Under the pieces are notes generated by a model. That model was not told where the DNA came from, ran no database searches, and saw nothing but the letters and a program-made list of their open reading frames with translations. The position numbers and the translations under genes are program-made. A stretch of DNA of 64,000 nucleotides from NCBI RefSeq assembly GCF_020552705.1, contig NZ_JAJBZG010000002.1, positions 744,001-808,000 on the forward strand, written 5' to 3'. Each line of letters begins with the position of its first letter. Within the stretch, counting starts at the first letter, position 1. Source of the stretch: Christiangramia sediminis (GTDB lineage: Bacteria > Bacteroidota > Bacteroidia > Flavobacteriales > Flavobacteriaceae). This document shows positions 57,102 to 64,000 of this stretch, piece after piece.

Positions 57102-58507
57102 AAATCCTTAAATATAAATTGTAAACCCAGTTGCAAAGATGCACTGTTGGCTTTAGCTAAGTTAGTATAACCAATAATATCATTTGCGGCAAGATAGATA
57201 TTAAAATTCTCAAAACGTGAAGAAACCATAGCTCCCAGTTTAGTAATCGTATACTCATCTACGCCATAAGCCAGCCGAAATCTTAAATTGTCATTTACTT
57301 TTCTATCCCAATAAGCAGTCACTCCGTAAGTGGGCCCTTTTGGTCTATTTACTCCCGAGATCAACATCCCAAAAAGATTCATAAACCTGGGTCTTTTGCT
57401 GATAAGATAATCACAGGGCAGGATTGATTTGCCTGTTCCAAACTCAAAAGATGCATTAAATTTTAAGGGACGCCAGGTATTATAGGCATTGGTCGTCGTT
57501 TCTTCATTAAGGTTTCGATCAAGTCGTTCTTCAAAAACATCCCAATAAGGGATAGCAGCTTCATTTTCATCCAGCTCTGGAAATAAGGGCTCCAGTCCAT
57601 TGGTTTGAAAAGACCCGAAATAAGTATAATTCTCAATATCCTTCTGATGGAACATTAAACCAAGATCCTGTATAGACGCATTAATCGAAAACTGATCTGT
57701 CACCCGGTAATTAAATCCCAGATCTACCCCCAGTCCAACATTTTGCCCAAAAAAAGACCTACTTAAAAGTTCTGCAACCGCTTCATCTACGGTCATACCT
57801 TCCTCATTTTTCAAAGAAGCATATCCAGAAGTATTGACGGTGACATCTAAACCTAAAACTTCATGACGATAAAAATTAGGTCCTCCTGGCGTCTCGAGAG
57901 TTCTAAAAACCCCTTTATTATTGGTGCTTTCAGCGTTAAAGATCCCCGAATATAATTTAAACCTACCTCCAACGGTTAGCTTTCTATCTACTTTATAATT
58001 AAAACCTGCATGGTAAACGGTTAGAATTTCTCCTGTGAAACTTACATCTGAAAACTTAAAGTCCTGGTTAATATTATCCGCATTTCCCTCGAAAGCGAGT
58101 AATGCCGGGTCTTTAGGGAAATATGCAAAAATATCCATCTCCTGATAGATTCCTGTTGAAAAATAGCCTCTGTTACCCATCTTCCATCCCAGGGATAAAA
58201 TTTCTATTTGTTCATTAACAGAAAAAAAATCCCCGGCAGTAATACTATTCATTACATTACGAACTCGTTGGTTAACATTAGAATCTTCATTAGAAAAGAT
58301 GTCATACGCAGTAACTCCGGTAGAACCCGCTGAAAGATGTATCTGAGAAAAAAACGGAATCCCAATGTGTCGGGTAAAATCTATCCTGGCACCCGGATTT
58401 TGAAGCAAGGATTGCGGTAAGTCATCCACGTTATAAAGCAAAGGTCTATTTTGACCAAAACTGAATACTGAAATTGACAGGAATATGATAAAGGCAAGCT
58501 TCCGCAT
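57098..58507 (-). CDS. DUF5723-family outer-membrane protein
   Basis: Protein of 469 residues with a signal peptide ending near SFGQ. The mature part has the strand pattern of a FadL/PorV-like barrel (GVNRPKGPTYGVTAYWDRKV, LRFRLAYGVDEYT) and matches the Bacteroidota DUF5723 type; a 14-strand barrel is likely. The ATG at 58507, one base after the upstream stop, is preferred to an in-frame TTG at 58519. Role unknown; the family includes relatives of type IX secretion proteins. Confidence 0.8.
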   Translation of the reverse strand: MRKLAFIIFLSISVFSFGQNRPLLYNVDDLPQSLLQNPGARIDFTRHIGIPFFSQIHLSAGSTGVTAYDIFSNEDSNVNQRVRNVMNSITAGDFFSVNEQIEILSLGWKMGNRGYFSTGIYQEMDIFAYFPKDPALLAFEGNADNINQDFKFSDVSFTGEILTVYHAGFNYKVDRKLTVGGRFKLYSGIFNAESTNNKGVFRTLETPGGPNFYRHEVLGLDVTVNTSGYASLKNEEGMTVDEAVAELLSRSFFGQNVGLGVDLGFNYRVTDQFSINASIQDLGLMFHQKDIENYTYFGSFQTNGLEPLFPELDENEAAIPYWDVFEERLDRNLNEETTTNAYNTWRPLKFNASFEFGTGKSILPCDYLISKRPRFMNLFGMLISGVNRPKGPTYGVTAYWDRKVNDNLRFRLAYGVDEYTITKLGAMVSSRFENFNIYLAANDIIGYTNLAKANSASLQLGLQFIFKDL

Positions 58508-58508
58508 A

Positions 58509-59081
58509 TTAAAATTCAAACTTAAAAAGCCCTTTTGAAGAAAAATCTAACTCCCCTTCCATGTCTTTTCCGTCGCCAATTATTTCTAACTCCACGAGCA
58601 TTTTTAAAGATCTCCTAACTTTTCCAATATCGCCACGCTCAACAACATATGTAGTATCTACTACCGAAGGCGAATCTATAGACCCGGGTGGAATATCGTA
58701 ATTTACAGCGAATTGATTTCTATCGTTCTCAGATAAAAACCGAATACTGCTTTTAATTAAATAAGGGAATTTATTTTCGTGTTTGAACCTAAACTCAGCA
58801 AACATAAGTCCGTCCTGGATGTAATCGTCATCCAGAAATTCCAATCTAACGGTATCGCGAATTACAGAGGTAAAAGCGTTGGTTTCAGAATCCAGAAAGT
58901 CTGTATTGTCAATTTTATAATACAGGAGATCTACTTCAAGATCTGGAGTTAGCTGGATATCCTGCGCCTGTTCAAAGTCCACATCTTTGAAACAGGAGGT
59001 CGTTAAAAAGCTTAATAAGACCAGTAAAAGCGGTATTTTAAAGAGACTATTGCGAAACACGAATAAGGCTTTCTTTGCCAA
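58509..59081 (-). CDS. Putative lipoprotein, unknown function
   Basis: Lipoprotein of 190 residues with the lipobox LTTSC, lipidated at Cys30. The mature part is beta-rich, acidic and ends KGLFKFEF. It starts the three-gene operon with the DUF5723 barrel and a secreted protein, so the three may form one envelope complex. Confidence 0.7.
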   Translation of the reverse strand: MAKKALFVFRNSLFKIPLLLVLLSFLTTSCFKDVDFEQAQDIQLTPDLEVDLLYYKIDNTDFLDSETNAFTSVIRDTVRLEFLDDDYIQDGLMFAEFRFKHENKFPYLIKSSIRFLSENDRNQFAVNYDIPPGSIDSPSVVDTTYVVERGDIGKVRRSLKMLVELEIIGDGKDMEGELDFSSKGLFKFEF

Positions 59082-59103
59082 CGAAAATACCTATTCTTTA
59101 TTA

Positions 59104-59793
59104 TTATAAATAATTTAGAAGTTCATTTAACTTTTGGATTTGGGGATGTTGATTTTGAACACCTTGCCCTTCAGAATTCAGATAAATAACCTGTAAGCCA
59201 AAATCATAAGCCCCAAAAATATCAGCTTCAAGATTATCTCCGATCATGACCGATTTTGATTTATCTGCCCCACTTTTTTTAAGCGCTTTTTCAAAAATAA
59301 GCGGATGTGGTTTTTTTACACCGGCATCTTCTGAAGTTGTAATAGTATCAAAATACTCCAGAATAGCTGAATTACGCATTTTCTTGTATTGGACTTCTTC
59401 AAAACCATTGGTAATAATATGCAGTTTATATTCGCTTTTTAAGTGCTCCAGAATTTCTATACTCCCTTCCAGCAAATGATTATTATTAGGAAGATATTCT
59501 ATATAATTTTCTGCAATTAAATTGATCGTGGAATCCTGGGCCTCGAACATCAACCTATCAAAACTATCTTTTAGTCTACCATATCTCAGGGCTTCTTTAC
59601 TAACTGAATTATTTCTATACAATTCCCAGTATCTGAAGTTTATAGGCATGTATACCTGCAAAAACTCCTCTATATTTAATTCGATTTTCTGCTTTTCAAA
59701 AACCTCTTTAAAAGCTAAAGCTGAATTACGGTCAAAATCCCAAAGTGTATGATCCAGATCAAAAAAGATGTGTTCTATATTAGTCAATTTCAT
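59104..59793 (-). CDS. HAD-family nucleotidase, YjjG type
   Basis: HAD hydrolase of 229 residues. Motif I is FDLDHT with Asp12 and Asp14, motif II is IITNGF, motif III/IV are KKPHPLIFEKAL and IGDNLEADIFGA. It resembles YjjG, a pyrimidine nucleotidase that removes non-canonical nucleotides. Its start lies inside the end of the preceding gene (14-base overlap). Confidence 0.88.
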   Translation of the reverse strand: MKLTNIEHIFFDLDHTLWDFDRNSALAFKEVFEKQKIELNIEEFLQVYMPINFRYWELYRNNSVSKEALRYGRLKDSFDRLMFEAQDSTINLIAENYIEYLPNNNHLLEGSIEILEHLKSEYKLHIITNGFEEVQYKKMRNSAILEYFDTITTSEDAGVKKPHPLIFEKALKKSGADKSKSVMIGDNLEADIFGAYDFGLQVIYLNSEGQGVQNQHPQIQKLNELLNYL

Positions 59794-61069
59794 GGATTTG
59801 TTTTAAAAGAGAATAATATAATTTATTATCGGCATAATCTGAAAAATCATGATTACTGAAAACTGCCCTGAACATTCCCCGTACTTCTTTCACTTCCAGT
59901 AACATTCTGGAAATATCTTCTCTTAGTTTCGTTTTAGTCATTTTATCAACAACTTTGGAATGAAAAGCATAAGGGTGAACACGCAAAGGCGTGGTTACTT
60001 CCATATTGATATCATAAAACAAATATGGTGAACAGGTCCCAGCCCTAAATCCCGGATTATCTGGATAACCCATAGAATGATCATTATGGATCTCCAATTC
60101 AGTAAGATTATTATATTGATCTGGCAATCTTAAATTATACTGGGAATTCATTGCATGTTCCACGGGACTATGAATAATTTCCTCCAATCTTAATTTTTCC
60201 TTTCGAAGGCTTTTTACTTCATCCATAGCATAATAACCCATTAGCAATCCTACTTTAGCATAATCTGCCACAGATTTAATGACGGCCCTGTGTGGAATTC
60301 TATTATGACTAATATTGCGATCGTGTATAGAAAAATCACTTAGCTGAAACATAAAGAGCATAAAGATCTTATGTTCCTTGATCAAATTAATTAGATCTTC
60401 AAAGATATCATGAGGATCTTTTTTTAATCTTACCCATACCTGAAGTCGATCTACAACTTTTCCCAGGTTCAGCTTAAAAAGATCGAACCAAAGACCAATA
60501 AAACTTCTTAGGAAACCTTTATTTTTAAAAATGAACGTATGGTTGGATTCTACGATCGTACCTACTCTATATTTCCTATCTGAAAATTTAAGATTGGGAA
60601 ACCGGTCTAAAAAGATATCTCTGAACTTGAATGCCCAGATATCCACCACGGGTTTATGCAAAAAACTTTCCTGATATGCCAGACTTTCGGCCGCAGGAAA
60701 TCTTCCATCTTCATCTTTTACATGCGGCAAATATTCCTCATAGCGGCTTAAGAGATAAAAAGAGGCTGCAAAAATATCAAAAGGCAGATCACTGGCTTCG
60801 GGTAAAGGGAAAAAACACACCGTATCATCCCAGGGCTGAACCTTTATTTCCAGCTCTGAAAACCCCTGTTCCATCAATAGATCCACTTTCTGAATAAAAA
60901 ATTCATTCCCCAGAGCCTGACGCCCATAAGATAATTTGGCTCCATCATGGGCAATAAATTCTTCAATTTTAGAAGTAAACTTAATTGGAATTCCCAGGAT
61001 ATGCGTACAAAGGTGTTTAAACACATATATTATCCTTGGAGTGACTTTCTGGGTGTAGATCAATAACAT
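59780..61069 (-). CDS. DUF7033/polysaccharide-deacetylase-like protein
   Basis: Protein of 429 residues. The N-terminal ~100 residues fit DUF7033, and the C-terminal half looks like a NodB-type deacetylase barrel: IHNDHSMGYPDNPGFRAGT and TPLRVHPYAFH carry possible metal and substrate residues, but the expected HxxxH pair is not obvious. Flavobacterial members are linked to surface polysaccharides. Overlaps the YjjG gene, so coupled. Confidence 0.75.
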   Translation of the reverse strand: MLLIYTQKVTPRIIYVFKHLCTHILGIPIKFTSKIEEFIAHDGAKLSYGRQALGNEFFIQKVDLLMEQGFSELEIKVQPWDDTVCFFPLPEASDLPFDIFAASFYLLSRYEEYLPHVKDEDGRFPAAESLAYQESFLHKPVVDIWAFKFRDIFLDRFPNLKFSDRKYRVGTIVESNHTFIFKNKGFLRSFIGLWFDLFKLNLGKVVDRLQVWVRLKKDPHDIFEDLINLIKEHKIFMLFMFQLSDFSIHDRNISHNRIPHRAVIKSVADYAKVGLLMGYYAMDEVKSLRKEKLRLEEIIHSPVEHAMNSQYNLRLPDQYNNLTELEIHNDHSMGYPDNPGFRAGTCSPYLFYDINMEVTTPLRVHPYAFHSKVVDKMTKTKLREDISRMLLEVKEVRGMFRAVFSNHDFSDYADNKLYYSLLKQIHEID

Positions 61070-61080
61070 TCAAAGCTGTC

Positions 61081-61779
61081 TTAGAGCATACCTTCATCGG
61101 CAAAGCTAAGGTATGATTTTTCAGTTACAATAATGTGATCAAGCACTTTGATATCCAGAGACTCCGCTGCTGTTTTCAATTTTTTGGTAAGTTGTTTATC
61201 TGCTTCACTGGCTTTGAGGTTTCCAGATGGATGATTATGCACCAATATAATTGAAACCGCTCCCACCTCAAGTGCCTTCTTCAGAGTTATACGCACATCT
61301 ACCAGAGTACCCGTGATCCCTCCTTTACTAATCTGAAATTGCTCAATGACTTTATTACTATTATTCAGATAAATGATCCAGAACTCCTCATGAGGCAATT
61401 CTCCAATTACCGGCTGCATAATTTCAAAAATAGACTGGCTTGAACTGATTTTCTTTTGTTCTAAAGCCTCCTCCAGCCTTCTTCTCCTCCCCAGTTCCAG
61501 AGCAGCAACAATGGAAACCGCCTTAGCAGGGCCTATGCCTTTAAACTTGCATAGCTGATTTATAGAAAGTCTTCCTAATTCACTAAGATTATTTTTTGTT
61601 GAAGAAAGAATTCGTTTTGACAACTCAACAGCAGTCTCATTTTTACTCCCGGAACCAATTAATATGGCGATCAATTCAGAATCACTTAAACTCAGTTTTC
61701 CTTTTTGAAGGAGTTTTTCCCTGGGCCGGTCATCTTCGGCCCAGTTTTTTATACTGAGGTTTAATTTTTCATGATTCAT
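61081..61779 (-). CDS. radC: RadC-family JAMM/MPN protein
   Basis: Protein of 232 residues. A helix-hairpin-helix region (about 70-95, FKGIGPAKAVSIVAALEL) precedes the JAMM metal site HNHPSGN with His181, His183 and Asp194. Despite its name a repair role is not established. A near-match -7 element TATCTTTA lies at 61795-61788. Confidence 0.92.
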   Translation of the reverse strand: MNHEKLNLSIKNWAEDDRPREKLLQKGKLSLSDSELIAILIGSGSKNETAVELSKRILSSTKNNLSELGRLSINQLCKFKGIGPAKAVSIVAALELGRRRRLEEALEQKKISSSQSIFEIMQPVIGELPHEEFWIIYLNNSNKVIEQFQISKGGITGTLVDVRITLKKALEVGAVSIILVHNHPSGNLKASEADKQLTKKLKTAAESLDIKVLDHIIVTEKSYLSFADEGML

Positions 61780-61840
61780 CTTAAGTTAAAGATAAACAAT
61801 GAATTATGAATTTGATAATTATTCTTCGCAGCTGAAAAAA

Positions 61841-63193
61841 TTAAAGCATTTTTTTAAGTTCTTCCATATCCAATCCCCCATAATTTCCACTACTCATCAT
61901 TAATAATACTGAATTATTAAGATTGGTATTTTTTAATTCCTCTTTAAAATCTTCCGAGGTTGTAAATATCTTCAGACCTTCTTTTAGAAAAGCCTGTCTA
62001 ATTTGTTCTTCACTAACCGCTTCAAGCTTTTTGATTGCCACCGCATCTGGCGAATAAAAGACTAAAGCTTCATCAGCTTCTGCCAGGCTGTTTTTATATT
62101 CATTCAGAAATTCAGCATTTAAACTGCTATAGGTATGAAGTTCCAGGCAGGCTATTAATTTTTTATCTGAAAATTGTTCTTTAACCGCTGCAGTGGTAGC
62201 AGAAACCTTCGATGGACTATGAGCAAAATCTTTAAAGATCACCGAAGATTGAGATTCAGCTACTTTTTCCAAACGTTTGGAGGCTCCTTTAAAAGTGGCG
62301 ATAGCCTCATAAAAGTCATCCTCGTCCACTCCCATATGCTGACAAATCCATTTAGCCCCTGCAAGATTATTTAGATTATGCTTTCCAAATATTTCTAAAG
62401 GCAATTCACCTTCAGGGACATCCAGTATGGTATGGTTGGCTTCTGTATGATATTCAGGAGTCTGGTAAGGATGTTTTCTTATGGGATTTTCGGTTTCTTC
62501 AGCAAGCCTCTTTACTTCAGCATCTTCTTCATTATAAACCAGGATCCCACCGTTAACTATAGAATCGATAAAAATTTTGAATTGTTCCACATAATTATCA
62601 TAGGTTGGGAAAACATTAATATGGTCCCAGGCAATTCCGCTCAACAAGGCGATATTGGGCTGATAAAGATGAAATTTCGGCCTTCTGTCTAAAGCTGAAG
62701 ACAAGTATTCATCTCCTTCAATAACTATAAAATCATTTTCTTCAGTTAAATGCACGGGGTTTTCTAAACCTTCCAATGCAGCTCCAACCATATAATCAAT
62801 CTCTTTATCATGATAATTCATTACATGAAGTATCATAGAAGTAATACTGGTTTTACCATGCGAACCTCCAATGACTACCCTGGTTTTATTTTTTGATTGC
62901 TCATAAAGGAATTCTGGATAGGAATATATTTTTAATCCTAATTTCCGGGCTTTGATCAGTTCGGGATTATCATCCTTTGCATGCATTCCAAGAATCACGG
63001 CATCGATATCTGCGGAAATATGATCTTCAGACCAACCAATTTGGGCAGGATATATTCCATGCTCTTTAAGTCTGGATTTAGAAGGTTCAAAAATAGCATC
63101 GTCACTTCCTGAAATTTCGTAAGACTTTTGTTTTAAAGCAATGGCCAGGCTATGCATGGCGCTTCCACCAATAGCAATAAAATGAATTCTCAT
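61841..63193 (-). CDS. mpl: Mpl-type Mur ligase (UDP-N-acetylmuramate:peptide ligase)
   Basis: Mur ligase of 450 residues. The N-terminal Rossmann motif is GGSAMHSLA (9-17), the ATP loop is GGSHGKTS (109-116), and GDEYLSSALDRRPKFHLYQ is the family's central segment. Mpl reattaches recycled murein peptide to UDP-MurNAc; the fold is shared with MurC, but the DEYLSSALD segment favours Mpl. A -7 element TATATTTG (63215-63208) is 15 bases before the ATG. Confidence 0.85.
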   Translation of the reverse strand: MRIHFIAIGGSAMHSLAIALKQKSYEISGSDDAIFEPSKSRLKEHGIYPAQIGWSEDHISADIDAVILGMHAKDDNPELIKARKLGLKIYSYPEFLYEQSKNKTRVVIGGSHGKTSITSMILHVMNYHDKEIDYMVGAALEGLENPVHLTEENDFIVIEGDEYLSSALDRRPKFHLYQPNIALLSGIAWDHINVFPTYDNYVEQFKIFIDSIVNGGILVYNEEDAEVKRLAEETENPIRKHPYQTPEYHTEANHTILDVPEGELPLEIFGKHNLNNLAGAKWICQHMGVDEDDFYEAIATFKGASKRLEKVAESQSSVIFKDFAHSPSKVSATTAAVKEQFSDKKLIACLELHTYSSLNAEFLNEYKNSLAEADEALVFYSPDAVAIKKLEAVSEEQIRQAFLKEGLKIFTTSEDFKEELKNTNLNNSVLLMMSSGNYGGLDMEELKKML

Positions 63194-63207
63194 AGAATGA
63201 TTTTCTG

Positions 63208-63215
63208 CAAATATA
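63208..63215 (-). promoter_or_regulatory. mpl -7 promoter element TATATTTG
   Basis: Exact TAnnTTTG match, 15 bases before the mpl ATG on the minus strand. No -33 match. Confidence 0.45.
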
Positions 63216-63241
63216 AGAGTTTGATTAAGGTATGATACCTC

Positions 63242-64000
63242 TTAAAGTCTTTGAATTTTTTGTTTTTCAATAAGCGCCTTGTCAAAGCCCGGATCTAGTT
63301 CAAGCGACTTTTCAATATGACTAAGAGCTGCTTTTTGATTATTCTGAACCCTTTCGATCTGAGCTAGCCTGAGGTAAGCCCAGGCCGGAGATTTTAAATC
63401 TCTATATCCATAATTTGCAATATATTCATTTAAAAATGTTTTACCGGCATCTAGCTGGATTTCAAAAATCGCTGAAGCCTCTCCCAGCTCATAATTCAAA
63501 TAATTTCGTGATACCAGTTCCGGTTTTCTGACAGCTGCTCTTAATGCATCATTATACTTATTTTTTGCCAGATCTTTATAATCCTGAATTTTGTAGATGT
63601 AAGCGTCAGCTAAAAACGCATCAACCTCATTTAATCTATCTAAATCTGAAGCATAACTTTCTGCAATTGTCTTGCTTCCTCCAAGCATACTGGGTATTTG
63701 CATATATAATTCCACTAAAGCTCTGCGCGCTTCTTTATGTTTGGGATCAAGCTCCGCTGCTTTTTTAAGGTACTCCTTTATATCACCCAAAAGAAGTGCC
63801 GCTTGGAATTTAGAACCATAATAGGCCTTCATTCCCATCGCCCCGCCTAATTTAAAATTATACATGGCATTTCCAGCATCTAATTCTACCAGAGTTTCAT
63901 AATACTCAATAGCTTCATCCCAATTTTTGTTAAAACAGGCAATATCTCCTAAATATTCAATTGATTTCGGCTGTTCTTTATGTTGTAGAAATACTTCCCG
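63242..64000 (-). CDS. TPR-repeat protein, cut at the window edge
   Basis: The frame is open to the window edge; 252 codons are seen and the N-terminus lies beyond position 64000. Several tetratricopeptide repeats are visible (FNKNWDEAIEYYETLVELD, then LLGDIKEYLKKAAELDPKHKEA and NQKAALSHIEKSLELDPG). Such proteins are scaffolds for protein complexes. An internal ATG at 63865 is not the true start because the repeat pattern continues upstream. Confidence 0.8.
   Translation of the reverse strand, partial: REVFLQHKEQPKSIEYLGDIACFNKNWDEAIEYYETLVELDAGNAMYNFKLGGAMGMKAYYGSKFQAALLLGDIKEYLKKAAELDPKHKEARRALVELYMQIPSMLGGSKTIAESYASDLDRLNEVDAFLADAYIYKIQDYKDLAKNKYNDALRAAVRKPELVSRNYLNYELGEASAIFEIQLDAGKTFLNEYIANYGYRDLKSPAWAYLRLAQIERVQNNQKAALSHIEKSLELDPGFDKALIEKQKIQRL

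Overview
The window is a stretch of chromosome from a gliding-type marine member of the Flavobacteriaceae (Bacteroidota). The genus cannot be fixed from the sequence alone; Gramella/Christiangramia-like is a guess. The evidence is the gldB-gldC gliding genes beside nadE, a SusC/SusD pair, CtlX, DUF5723 and DUF7033 proteins, an AT-rich composition, A-rich leaders without Shine-Dalgarno sequences, and many copies of the Bacteroidota promoter motif TAnnTTTG. It is almost entirely housekeeping sequence. I see no rRNA, tRNA, CRISPR array, insertion sequence, prophage or toxin/defence island.

Layout. 0.1-2.2 kb (+): alpha/beta hydrolase, EngB GTPase, a lipoprotein. 2.2-3.9 kb (-): gldB-gldC and a small CxxC protein, divergent from nadE. 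4.9-7.5 kb: an atypical NarL-type regulator convergent with dnaG. 7.6-10.0 kb (-): an ECF sigma factor, an anti-sigma-like membrane protein and a coiled-coil/barrel protein in one operon. 10-13 kb (+): rluF, a VOC protein, an AI-2E-family permease and a YkvA protein. 13-17.3 kb (-): argS, ffh and folD, separated by repeat-like hairpin DNA. 17.4-21.8 kb (+): a hypothetical gene, marC, an SDR-DUF2867 protein and a BCCT transporter. 21.8-28.3 kb (-): two guanidine-modifying hydrolases (one CtlX), citrate synthase, a GT5 glycogen synthase and enolase. 28.4-30.9 kb (-): a two-gene envelope-protein unit, one member broken by a stop codon, and carA.

31-48.2 kb (-) is the ribosomal super-cluster. In transcription order it runs rpsL-rpsG-fusA-rpsJ, a terminator-like hairpin, rplC-D-W-B-rpsS-rplV-rpsC-rplP-rpmC-rpsQ-rplN-X-E-rpsN-H-rplF-R-rpsE-rpmD-rplO-secY-infA, an internal promoter, then rpmJ-rpsM-K-D-rpoA-rplQ. 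tuf, adk and map are absent from it. 48.5-53.3 kb (+) is an orphan SusC/SusD pair with its own terminator. 53.4-64 kb holds rlmB, a rhomboid protease, rarA, a three-gene envelope operon, a YjjG-type phosphatase overlapping a deacetylase-like gene, radC, an Mpl-type Mur ligase and a TPR protein cut by the window edge.

I did not find an obviously new multi-gene system. The observations most worth a second look are: a response regulator whose receiver has lost the phospho-acceptor aspartate; a DNA primase that has lost all four zinc ligands; an outer-membrane-type gene split by one in-frame TAA; interlocking divergent gldB/nadE promoters; a probable leaderless rlmB transcript; the uncharacterised sigma/anti-sigma/coiled-coil-barrel operon; and the orphan SusCD pair beside the str operon.
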